This document shows, piece by piece, positions 48,501 through 59,239 of a stretch of DNA of 64,000 nucleotides. The translations under genes and the position numbers were made by a program. The first letter of the stretch is position 1. The number at the start of each line of letters is the position of its first letter. Below the pieces are notes generated by a model. It saw only the letters and a program-made list of their open reading frames with translations. It did no database searches and was not told the origin of the DNA. The DNA lies in contig QCXZ01000001.1 in the NCBI GenBank assembly GCA_025024175.1, positions 23,740,942 to 23,804,941 on the forward strand, given 5' to 3'. Origin of the DNA: Rhyzopertha dominica. Lineage: Eukaryota > Arthropoda > Insecta > Coleoptera > Bostrichidae.

Positions 48501-49823
48501 TGTGGAATTCTCATACCTTTAGAATTGATTATATGAAAAGAACTTTCAGGTGAAGTGTAACATGAACCTTTCCCCACTCAAGTATACCGTTTACAATTGT
48601 CAAGCTGGTATCAAATGTGGCGACATTTTGTGAAAAAAACATACCACCTTTAAAGAGAGATCATTTTTTAACGATCTTACCCGGATTTTATTTGACTTCC
48701 TAGGTTAACGTGTTCAAAACAAAACAAAAAGAATTTGGATGAGGATTGTATACATATAATAACCAAGAACTTCTCTGCAGTTTAATTAATTAATTACTAA
48801 TGGATTTGTAGTAGTTGATGGAATATACTTGAAAAGATAACACAATCTGTACGTTGTGTTCTAGTTAACTGTTAAATACAACCAAAGTGGACATCAACAA
48901 CGAGTTTGCAAGTGTAGTAACCGAGACCAAAACAAATTAGCCCCCTTTAGTTTATTAATATCCAATACTTTCTCACAGTGGGTCAGTAAAGCAAAGGTTT
49001 TAAACATACCTTATATGAATACATATTATGCAATCCTGAATTGTATTCGTGATTTATGAGATTATGTATAAATAATAACGATATGCGGAATATGTAACGG
49101 AATAGATGCGAAAAAAATGTGGGAAACATTTTATCGCACCTGAAATTTGAAATGACAAGGATAAACTCGCGGTAGGAAATATGAAAAGCAAGTACTGCCA
49201 TTAAAGAAGCATTTGCAAGCCATGCATTGTGTGGCATTCAAGACGTTATCAAGTTCAGAATTTGAATGTGGAGATATGTATTGTTCGTACTTACGCAGAA
49301 AAAATGAATGGCTCACAAATTTCTGTTGCCTGAAAATATCTTAAATAGATATTTTTCTGAAATGTGAATCAATAGAGCTAAACTAATATAAATACACCTT
49401 AATGGGCATAACAATGCGATAACATGGATAGTTTTTTTAGATATAATTGTGCCCTTAATTACAGAATGTGATAGCTTACTTTGATGCAGTTTATAAGAAT
49501 ACTAATGCTTATTTTTGTGTTCAATCACCTACCATAAATACGAAAAAAGTTTACTAAAGGTTACTTAGCGAAGAACGGCCTTTCCCCCAATAGCAAACAA
49601 ACAGAATGAAATAATCAGTGCGTTAAAACGTGCTAATTCCAACGAATTGTATAAAAAGAATGGATGTAAACAATACAAAAGCAGAAATTACAACGTTTGA
49701 ACTGCGAAGCTGTTTGTTATCGACCTGCACACGTTTTTGAGATGGCTGTAACGCCTAATTTATATAAATTTACTTTTGTGAAACCAACATTTTTACACTC
49801 GTTCGTCTGAAGAAGTAAGTATA
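45571..49823. other. 4.2 kb with no firmly supported gene
   Basis: A good acceptor (AAATTTGTTCCTTTTCAG) at 46203/46204 on the plus strand opens an 84-codon frame to 46458 (SMEDFASRLLYSSLFQLP..., hydrophobic middle, lysine-rich end) that I cannot assign. On the minus strand near 49320-49290 a TATTTTCAG acceptor and a TGC/GTAAGT donor enclose 34 nt, another microexon-like pair. N at 45587. No transposase or RT motif recognised. Confidence 0.4.
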
Positions 49824-50828
49824 CAGGGTGATTTTTTGAAAACTTCACACCTTAAATAACTTTAAATGTAGCAAAAATTTAAAAATTTGCAAAAACAGGT
49901 AAACTTTTGTTTGCAGGGGGACAACTTTTGAGATAAGTTTTTAATGGATAGCGCTTACTCTCTGAGCAGGGTAGACACCCCTTTAAAAATTTTAAATGGA
50001 ACTATCCATCTTGTGATACATCATTTGAAAGCTTATTTCACAAAGAGTCTGGCCATGTAATTAGTTTTACCACGTTTAACTTATTGACGGGGTAATAGAT
50101 TAATAGTGCCTACGAAACAGGTTGCTTATTAAATTGAATATTTTGGACTCTTTTCAACAAAATGTATTTTATTTTAGAGCGGAAATAAAATTTGTCCTTA
50201 CGAGAACCCAAAATTTAAACAAACAACTTGTAAAAAATATGACACTTAAAAAAAACTCCCAGAATACTGAAAATTTTCTTTTAACATTATTATTAACATT
50301 AAAGTATTTATCATGTAATTTTTTAGAAAGTCCATGTCCACGAAAAAGAAAAATTATTTGCAATATCAAGTAATGTCGAAAGAAAATTTTAAGTATTTTT
50401 GGCATTTTGCTTAGGTGTAACAATTATTTTTTAACAAGTTTTTTAGGCTTAAGTAAGGACAATTTTTATTGTAACTGCAAGACAATAAATTTTGTTAAAA
50501 AAAGTCCAAAATATTCCATTTTATAAGCCACTTGCTACAATGCACTTTTTGACCCACTACCCCGTCAATGGGCAAAAAATAGTAAAACTAATTACATGGC
50601 AAGACTCCTTGTGTAATAAGCTTTTAAATGATGTATCGTAAGATGGGTAGTTTCATTTAAAATTTTTGAAGGGGTATCTACCCCGCTAAGAGGGTAAGCG
50701 CTATCCATTAAAAACTTACCTCAAAAGTTGTCCCCCTGCAAACAAAAGTTTACCTGTTTTTGCAAAATTTTAAATTTTTCCTCTATTTAAAGTTATTTAA
50801 GGTGTGAAGTTTTAAAAAAATCACCCTG
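49824..50828. mobile_element. MITE with 271-bp terminal inverted repeats and TA target duplications
   Basis: The element begins CAGGGTGATTTTTTG at 49824 and ends with the inverted counterpart at 50828; each end is flanked by TA (49822-49823 and 50829-50830), the target duplication of Tc1/mariner elements. The inverted repeats run about 49824-50094 and 50558-50828 and are similar throughout, with scattered mismatches and a few small indels (compare GGGGGACAACTTTTGAG on the left with CTCAAAAGTTGTCCCCC on the right). The 460-bp centre is very AT-rich, with short frames on both strands that look like chance. No transposase is encoded, so it would have been mobilised by an enzyme from elsewhere. 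Confidence 0.93.
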
Positions 50829-51289
50829 TATGTACAAGACAAAATCAAACAATTTAGTTGCCCGTCAACACAGCAGGAAAACCTTGAGTTCTATATAAAA
50901 ACCACATCGCTTAGTTTGAAATTGAATGCTACTACAAGCCACGGTAGTGACATTACATGTTTATTTGTAACAGAAATTAAAGCAGTGAAAATAAGAATTA
51001 TATTTGTTATTTCAGACAGGCTCAAATAACCAAACAAGTCACAAACACATGTTCAAGACAGAAATAAAATATGCAACCAACTTGAACTATTTATAAAAAT
51101 GCATGTCAATGCTATGCTGCCTGCACTCCAACCAACCAGGGATAGATCTATTTCGCTGCCATTACAGTTCATCAATGTAGTTTAGGTTTAATATAGACGC
51201 CATCAAGGTGATGCTTTTTGTATTTTGTATTTAAATTTAAATAAATGCGAACAAAACAGACACCTACACTCTGGTATTGCGGTCAAAGA
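50829..51289. other. R1 copy C and flanking sequence, no gene
   Basis: The only recognised content is repeat R1 copy C, given separately; the rest is AT-rich and featureless. Confidence 0.5.
51095..51200 (+). repeat. Dispersed repeat family R1, copy C
   Basis: The sequence AAAATGCATGTCAATGCTAT, then CCTGCACTCCAACCAACC, TAGATCTATTTCGCTGCC, ATTACAGTTCATCAATG and TAGTTTAGGTTTAATATAG matches the right part of copies B and D block by block. It is a short, end-truncated copy without coding potential. Confidence 0.65.
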
Positions 51290-52070
51290 AAAACGCACAC
51301 CGTACTATTTTTGGAAGCCGAGCTTTCGCAAAATGTTATTTCCTTCTTCAGGACCTATACAGTGAAAAATATAAGAAAGTATAACATGGTTTTAAAGCTT
51401 ACAAAGTGAATTAAGACAGCAAAACAAAAGGTACTTACAGGTTTCAAGTTTAGCTTAAGTGCATCGTGCAATTTATATCAAAATTGAAAAACATATGTAA
51501 TATTCACAACGATTGGTCGTGACCGTCGATAACAAAAAAAAAGTAGACTTGAATAAAATGATGGTAGAAACTCTACAGCAGGTCGAACACACAACAAAAT
51601 GGCAGACAATTAACATAACATTGGCGGAGCACAGGTGAAAAAATTGAGTGAACATGGATACAGAGAATTGCCAATATAACTATTACCTAAACAATTTAAG
51701 ATTTAAGTAATTCTCCTATGACGGTTTAGAGACAAAATATAGGTATAGATGCTACTCAAATTAGCAATATCTGTACGTTTATTTATTGAGTCAGCATTGT
51801 AATAAATCTGAACCATTTCATGAAACAGCCTTTTATTTAAATTTTGTCCATAACCTAAACTTTCACACCGTCGATTCTGTGGTTTAAGTTATTGGCAAGT
51901 TCAGAAAATAACGAATTAGTTTTTAAATTTCTAACATCTTTCCTGTGTTCAGACACCAACTGCTTGTCAGTCTGACCTATATACACTCCTTGACAATCAT
52001 AACAAGTAATACTATAGACAGTTTGAGTTTTGTCTTTGACCCGTGAGAAAAGTTTGGACAGCCTTGCCAA
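51290..52070 (-). pseudogene. Penelope-like element 3' end with GIY-YIG domain, minus arm of a palindrome
   Basis: On the minus strand from 52070: MARLSKLFSRVKDKTQ, then VYSITCYDCQGVYIGQTDKQ, the GIY-YIG nuclease core (VYS as the GIY variant, YIG intact), followed by SEHRKDVRNLKTNSL and ELANNLNHRI, the conserved stretch after the core. The remainder to about 51290 is a 3' non-coding tail containing the GTCCTGAAGAAG ... GCGAAAGCTCGG motif shared with other copies. It is truncated at its 5' end, lacks the RT, and cannot transpose. The same sequence lies in the opposite orientation immediately to the right. Confidence 0.82.
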
Positions 52071-52077
52071 AGAATAA

Positions 52078-53065
52078 TAGGAAAATCTCTACACCAAAGA
52101 AGGCAAGGGTGTCCAAACTTTTCTCACTGGTTAAAGACAAAACTCCGCATCTATTATGTTCAGGCACAGTCTATAGTATTACTTGTTATGATTGTCAGGG
52201 AGTATATACAGGTTCCGCCACCTAAACCTCCCCAGGCTCGTATTTTCGTCATTTTTTTAGATACAACCTTAAGTTATATGACAAATTGTAGGTCTTTCTA
52301 AACTCTTTAAAAATAGCTTAGTGAGTGTCCAAAAATTTTTTTGCCGATTATGATATTTTGCAAATAAAGCTAATTTTTGTAAATATTTTTTTACCTTACC
52401 CCGTATAATAAAATATTGCTTCATAGCTAGATGCCGACTTTTGTCTTCTTTAATTTGTGTCATTACAACGTATGCATAATTTTTACTCCTTCTTAATGAA
52501 AAGTAAGAAAAACTCGCCGCCGCCATATCCTGTTAATAGGGCCGTTCACAAAATTTAGAGTAACTTTTAAATAAATTAAGTACAAATTTGTTCTAAAGAG
52601 AGAGAGAGGCTAGAAAACTATACCCTGCGATGAGACTAGTCTGGTTTTCTACAACATTTTTTTTTTGGTGTGTGTTCGACCTGATGTAGAGTTTCTGGTT
52701 GTTGAAAGTTTTTGTAATTGACATAAGTATTTTGTCATGTTATTCAAGTCTGTTTTTTCTTACCTTGTTATCGACGGTCACGACCAATCGTTGTTGATAT
52801 TACATATGTTTTTTTTATATAAATTGTACGATGCACTTAACCTCAACTTGGAACCTGTAAGCACCTTTTGTTTTGCTGTCTTCAGTCACTTTGTAACCTT
52901 TAAAACCATGTTATAGTTTTTTTTAAGACTGTCTTATATTTTTCACTGTATAGGTCCTAAAGAAGTAAATACAATTTTCCGAAAGCTCGGATTCCAAAAA
53001 GAGTAGGTGCTGTGTGCTATTCCTTTGCCTGTAATACCCGAGTGTAGGAGTCTGTTTTGTTCTCA
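52078..53065 (+). pseudogene. Penelope-like element 3' end with GIY-YIG domain, plus arm of a palindrome
   Basis: The plus strand reads KARVSKLFSLVKDK and TVYSITCYDCQGVYTGSAT (52123-52225), nearly the same peptide as in the minus arm but with YIG changed to YTG and truncation at once after it. Unrelated AT-rich sequence (about 52226-52655) intervenes, then the 3' tail resumes: GTGTGTTCGACCTG near 52670, TTATCGACGGTCACGACC near 52782, AAACCATGTTATAG near 52903, GGTCCTAAAGAAG at 52961 and TTTTCCGAAAGCTCGG to about 53000, with a shared end near 53065. A large deletion or replacement thus removed the second half of the nuclease domain. Arms meet head to head around a roughly 20-nt spacer. Confidence 0.8.
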
Positions 53066-54399
53066 ATTAAGGCGGTCGCTGTTCCATCGTATTTCTTAAA
53101 TAAATGTGCCTTGATTAATTAGGCCTCAGTTACTGTGTTTGCATTTATTGATCGCTGTCATATATTCAGAATTATACACATAAAGAACTAAAATGAGAAA
53201 AACCTAAAGCGGGACCGCCTTTTGACGTAGCCACCTTTATTCATAAATAAATAATACCTTAATAGTAATTAGTAAGGTGGTTGCCTGTAGCCAAGTAAAT
53301 AGGTCAATTTGTTTCTTTGTTTGACTTGTTTTGCAAATTCTCCTATATAAGTATTCGATAATGTCTTGAAGGTCTCCAACAATGTACCGTTCTACTTCCT
53401 ACTATTGCAATGTCAAATATATAGAGACTTTCCTTTAAATCTTTACAGTTCCAAAACAATGCTCTTATAGGGAGTAACTTGTGGCAATCTAAAAAAAGAG
53501 TCTACAGAGCGGTAAGTATAATTTGACTTTCTTCTACAATAGACCAATGGACGTCTGTCTCACATACACTATTCATTAGCAATAAAATATGGCAATAATC
53601 AGAACAACATGCACTTTCGTCTATAAAATGCGATACGGAACGGATAAGGATTTTTATTATAAAAAGGAACTTGCAGCCAGGAAGAAACGATTAAGCTAAT
53701 CACATGTAGTTTATACTAATGTAAATGTTGCAATACCGTAAGGAGTTAAAGAAATTGTAGTAACTTCATAGCACATTTTTATTCTATATATAAAAAGCAG
53801 TAACTTAAAATACATAATGTATTCCTTCGTCATTCTCTCACTGTACATTCTAAATTGGTTGTCTGCCCAGGGCTCTAGAAAGCAACAAAGGCCTGCATGC
53901 ATGTGGTCTTTCCGTGGAAAAAAAAACTTTGATTGTATTTATTATACATTATATTATACTCTTTTAGAGCACATTCCTGAAGTTTCACAATGATTGCTCT
54001 TTCTATACGTTTGTTAGAACTTTTTTTTAAGTATGTATCGAGCAGATTTTTCACGCTAGGTATTCCCTCTTAATAACATATCTGGTTTGTCGTTTTGTTC
54101 CTAAATACTAGTAGGCTGTAGTTACCACACACTAGCTAGAAACCACTGGAGTATTCTTTATCGGCTAAGTTTTTAATGTGATATAGTGTCATATTTTTAA
54201 CGCAAATGATAGTAGCAAATATAGGTATCCTTGAAAAGGTAACATTCTTCTGATTCCAGCAATATATCTTTTGTAATAATGCAAAAAAAGAAACAAAGCT
54301 ATTAGTTAAATAGTTTGGAAACAAGCTCATTTTTTTTGTACTATGCTTTATGTATTTTTTGTATCAGATTTTTTTTGACCTAAGGGTCAAGTACAACGA
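53066..54399. other. Mostly featureless; one possible exon
   Basis: Contains the exon candidate listed at 53449-53511. Otherwise AT-rich with no transposon motif; a 63-codon minus frame at 53711-53902 is unrecognised. Confidence 0.45.
53449..53511 (+). CDS. Possible 63-nt exon on the plus strand
   Basis: A good acceptor (CTTTCCTTTAAATCTTTACAG, boundary 53448/53449) is followed by 63 nt open in frame 1, FQNNALIGSNLWQSKKRVYR plus one Ala codon, and a consensus-like GCG/GTAAGT donor (53511/53512). Length is a multiple of three, so it could be a cassette exon. The other frames contain stops. I do not recognise the peptide. Because the best supported exon in the window is on the other strand, this would have to be a different, nested or antisense gene; chance pairing of splice signals is a real alternative. 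Confidence 0.27.
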
Positions 54400-54480
54400 G
54401 CACCAATGAAGATGGCAGGTTGGCTGACGAAATACGTATTTAAGCTCTCTAAATCATTGCAGTTATGGTTTCTTCCTTAT
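54400..54480 (+). repeat. Penelope-like 3' tail fragment
   Basis: ATGAAGATGGCAGG, then GGCTGACGAAATACGTATT and TAAGCTCTCTAAATCATTG match the tail at 60188-60260 (TGATGAAGGCAGC, GCTGCCGAAATACGTATT, GAAGCTTTATAAATTATTG). No coding part is attached. It is either a heavily truncated insertion or the remnant of a larger decayed copy. Confidence 0.6.
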
Positions 54481-54573
54481 AATTTGATTACGGTACAGAC
54501 TAGGAATGAATTGGGTAGAGCAGGTACTAACAGTATTCCACAGTGAAGCCCAAATAAATAACGATTAAGAGAT

Positions 54574-54683
54574 GATAATATTTTGCCGGATAGATCGCTG
54601 TCTCTTGAAAACACTGGCAAAAAGTTAATAGTCAGACTATTAACTTTTTGTCAGTGTTTTCATCTATCCGACAAAATATTATC
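54574..54683. repeat. Near-perfect hairpin with a 1-nt loop
   Basis: The left arm ends GCAAAAAGTTAATAGTC and the right arm begins GACTATTAACTTTTTG around a single A at 54634. Pairing continues through GAAAACACTG/CAGTGTTTTC and then, after an 11-nt bulge on the left, GATAATATTTTG.CGGATAGAT against its complement up to 54683. No coding potential. Such near-uninterrupted palindromes usually mark a very recent inverted duplication or foldback insertion. Confidence 0.85.
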
Positions 54684-57600
54684 TTACATTATGGACGCTG
54701 AAAGCATTCACCCTCGTAAACGATTAAGAGAATTTGTAGATACACTGAGCGTTCAACCAATTTAGGACACCATAATAAACTATTGTACGACAGATAAACC
54801 TTGTCTTGTCAAGCGGAAAATCAAGGGAATTAAACACTGCCCAAAGCGGTGAAGACACACCACCGGAATTAATTGCCGCAAGCTCTGTTTTTGTAGTAAT
54901 GCTTGTGCGAGAAATCCAAAATACAATCGTGAATTCCATCTCGACTAGATGTGTTAATTTTTCACACCCAAGCTTTATACGGTGTTTTACCTTAGCTCTG
55001 ATTAAAATGGTTTTTCACGCCGAAGCTCAAGTGGAGGCAATATCTCTAAAGAGATAACTCGCGTTCATCTGAAATTCAAATAACAGAAATAGACCAACCG
55101 GAACTATTCTCTGGGGTATCCACTTCGGATGGCAGTCAGGCTTCAAGAACTTATTGGAAAACCTCAAACTTACACCCTCCATTAGAGCAAGGTTGACCTA
55201 CATATCTTACTGAAATATTTGCAAATAGTGAACGAAGGCTGAAGGGTAGCGTAAGAAACAATGAAGGTATTAATTTATTATGAAATAAGAGCATGTTTGT
55301 AACAAAAGAGAAAATAATATTCGCCAAAAATTGGTTCTTACCAAAGTAAAGGTATTTTCATATATGTAATTTTACAATCCAAACATCGTGTAGAAATACA
55401 AACTGATTTATTTTCAGGACCACCTTAATATTCGCTAGAAAAAACCTTTCTTAATGCATTTGTCAAATAGGTCACAAACAACTTTTATATAAAACAGTCC
55501 GCTACTGTGGAACCACAATCATAAAATAAGGTTATAACAATAATGCTGTAAGCCTGCTGTAAAAACCGGACCAGTGTATACTATACTTTGCACACTTCTC
55601 GTGAATTGGGGTGGGTTCTCCTGCCAGTCACTAAATAAAATCCGAGAACACATTAGACTATACTATTTATTAACAATTGTAGACTTCGATTATAGCACAA
55701 AGCACAGCGAAATCATAACGAACGGCGTAACAGCAACGTGCTGTCACCTGCCGGCTGCCTATCACCGTAACCGTACCGCATCTTCGGCGCCTCGCTACCC
55801 CTAACGCCATCTCCAGTTCGCCACACTACACTCCATAGTTTTATCCTTTTATCCGGCGCGTTACAATACATATTACATACCGTGCGTCCCACGAAATCCG
55901 AACCATCCAGCATAACATTGTGAAAATCATATCTTAGAGACAATTATAAGGCTACAGGCAAATTATACTATTTTCTTTAAAAAGTAGTAAAATAAATTCT
56001 GGAATGTGTTTGAAGAAACTTTCGTATAGCGTTATGGATAAAGCGTTTGTCAGCTTAAATTGTATTAAATAATAACGGATACATTTTCAAATCAGAAAAT
56101 TATCCATAGCGTAAATGGATAACAAAAAGTTTTTTCCATCACAGTCAAGTTGAAAAAAAAATATGTTGTGGTAGAGACGGTAGAGACATGAACCTAGTAG
56201 TTTAGAAGACCGGTCAGTGTTTTCAAAACGAAAACTAAATCAAAGTTTCTGGATACCTTGAAACTGTTACTGTATTATTACTTTCTAAAAAGATATATAA
56301 TTCTGTAAAAGTTTAATTTCCTTTTCTATTCAGGATGGTGTAGATTCCACAAGATCACACGGTATATATATAAACCAATATAACTCAGTATATAAATTTA
56401 TCATGAAGGAAATATTTGCTCGATATAATTGCTGTGGAGATTAAATTAGGCGTATGTACCAAAGTATACCAAAAAGAGGGTAACGCAATACATTCATCAC
56501 TCTGTGTAATCTAACTGCGAAGAAAGCTGAAAACTTCTCTACTAATAAATCATAAGGTATAAAGTGAGCCGCCGTAAAAGGAAATAGCAATTCTGTTACT
56601 CGAGCAGGTAACAAGCATAATATAAAATGCATCTGCTTCGCTATGGCAGGAGCTCTGAGGGAAAAATATTGTGAATGAAAGAACACGATAAGAAGGGAAA
56701 GAGGGGTAAAGAAACGAGTATTTATAGCTGTAAAAGTGCAATTTTCCAGGAAATATACCGTCCTCCCCACGGTATACCCTACTTTGAGGATTTCTAGAGA
56801 TGAAGGGTGTATATTTTTAGTCTCCGTGGCTCTTTATGTTATTATATTGAGTGCGCTTTTTATAAGTACAATATAAGAGCGGATCTTTTGTAACTTTGGG
56901 AAATTGGTATCAACTTAACAATATTCTACTAGTTTGTGTTTTTGAAGTTTTTGTTGCGTAGTTCTACAGAAAAGTGAATTATATTTTTTGAGAAAGCGTT
57001 AACTTGCGCATAAATCATGGAATAATGTATAATGTTATGATCTGTACTTATTTAAAAAAGTAATAAATATTTTAATCATTTTATTTGGAAAGGATTCCAT
57101 CTTGAGGTACAAGTCATTGGACAGGTCTCTTCTCTATTTTATGGTAAAACTAATTCTGTATTTAAAATCTAAACCAATCACATACCCTAATTTAAAGTAT
57201 TGTCATGGTTACAGGATCGATTTTAATTAACATCAACTTTAACAAAGAGAAGAGAAACCGGCCCATTGCATTTATGGATCCCTTATTCAATTATAACGTC
57301 ACTAATCTGACATTTTGTAAAAAAATTGCATGCTTAAGAAAAAAGATTAAAAAAAGAAAGCATAGTACGGTTTTCGTAATTTAATAGTAGAAGGAAAATG
57401 TTATTTTTATATTTTCTCTTCAACGATTATTACGATATACAGAATACAGTCTAGGCAAATTCAGACATGAATAAATTCATTTATTTTTAAATAGTTCGGC
57501 ACGAAAAGTTTTACGTTTTTATATGCAGAATTAAAATCCCTGTGCGAAAAACTGCTATAGCATTTGCCAGTTGGTAATTTTTACGTTTTGCTGCGCGTTT

Positions 57601-59239
57601 CTTGTTTGTTTTTAAAAATATCTTCGACAAATAACGATCTAATTGAATGTGATCAACANTCATTGTTAACTTTCGGATTGTANGNTGTAAGCTTCCGAAT
57701 AGAAGAGGTCTCCGGCAAATCTCCTTCCGAAGACTATTGGGTAGTAGGTTTAAAAGCAGTGGACAGGTGTGTTATCCTGAAAAATTCGAATCCATACCGC
57801 GGTTACTGAAGTAAACAACTTTTTAATACTAGCGTCAAAAAGGTCCGCATTCAAGTGTTCGTTTAATTAGACATTAGAAAATTAACACTGCACAGGATAC
57901 TCCAGCAACACTGGTACCACCTTTACCATACCCAGTTCTATCAAAAATTGCTGAGGGGCGATGAGCCGTTAATAGAATTCGTGAAGATCAGAATTTCTTT
58001 TAAACATGTCATTTGTTGACGACGATAGTTACTCAAAATTCATATTCGATCACGTCGATGTATATCGACAACATAGCTAGTCATTAAATGTTTGGCTTGG
58101 AATTCTGGGCAAACATTTTATAGATCCTTTCAGTTTCAAAGCCCACTTAAACGGGCAAATCTATCTGCATTTTTAGGCAAGAGTTAGATAACCTCTTAAT
58201 GGAAATTCCACTAGCAGCATTTCAGATCATGTGGTTTCAACATCAATGGAGCTTCTATTGCTACACGGTCAAAGGTTTTTAAACGAAAGATTTCTAATTC
58301 TTTCTCCCTTTCTTCTCAATTGGTGGGTTCAAATTGACGAGCCAAAGCAGATAAATTTATTTATATACAATGCGATGTCCATAGAAGAGGTAGAAATTCC
58401 AGTTTATTGCAAATATCTGTAAAATCGTAAGCACGCCGCAGCGACAACCTCATATTTGAAAATAATTCTAAAGTGCGCAGACAAGTATTATGATAAATTA
58501 TGTGTGAAAGAAACACACCGAGCACCCTGTGTATCCTAATTTTAGTTCTATAAATAAATAAAAAATTCCAACGAAACTGCTGCTTGCCACGATACAATTA
58601 GATAAAATATTTGTATACACTAAAACTAAAAAACTTGAACCGCAGTTACATGAAGGATACAAAAAGAATTTGCCAGCTAAATTCTAAATGCATGTCACAT
58701 AGTTCACGCGTTCTGAAATTGAGGTTTCCTGCATATGTAACATTCACATGGATATTTAACTGAAGTTATTGTTGCGAATATACGATTCGAAGTGGAAGTT
58801 GCGGGTTCGTTTTATTATAGAGAGCGACAACGTTGGCGACATCAAAGCAGCGCAGGTAGATGTATGAGGTTATATAAGCGTTAAGGTTAACAACAATGCA
58901 TGAATTCGAGTGAAATCCATGCAAAGCAGTTTCCTGGGTTTGTGCCACAGAATACAGCTAAAAATAGCTGGCGTTATTACACAAAAATATCACCCGTATA
59001 GACTTTTCTTTGAAAATAAAGTACACCCACTGTAATTGCAAACGAGCGAGATATGAATGCTATACAATTTTACAGAGCTTACCAAAAGCAAAAGGTATGA
59101 CCACGTGTACGCAACAGGCAGTAGGGGTATGTTTTAAGTATGACAAAAGACGCTAAAACATAGGAGAACATATTAAAGAAGGATACTATTATACTAACTC
59201 GACTTTTATCAGGAAAGAAATGCGGTACGTCCTTAATTT
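54684..59239. other. 4.5 kb without a supported gene
   Basis: Region 55690-55940 is GC-richer; read on the minus strand it has the feel of an LTR/leader (an AATAAA at about 55665 followed by a GGCAGGAGAACCC stretch near 55620), but no terminal direct repeat or primer-binding site is established. A 109-codon minus frame at 56441-56770 is hydrophobic and phenylalanine-rich with no family motif. Ns at 57659, 57683 and 57685. CACCCTGTGTA near 58523 resembles a transposon outer end. Confidence 0.4.

Noticed and set aside
51440..51460. ACCT/GTAAGTACC donor-like site on the minus strand
   Set aside because: It is part of the Penelope tail and is mirrored in the other arm of the palindrome, so not a host splice site.
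56441..56770. 109-codon minus frame, hydrophobic
   Set aside because: Phenylalanine/leucine richness is what AT-rich DNA gives by chance; no signal, motif or splice support.
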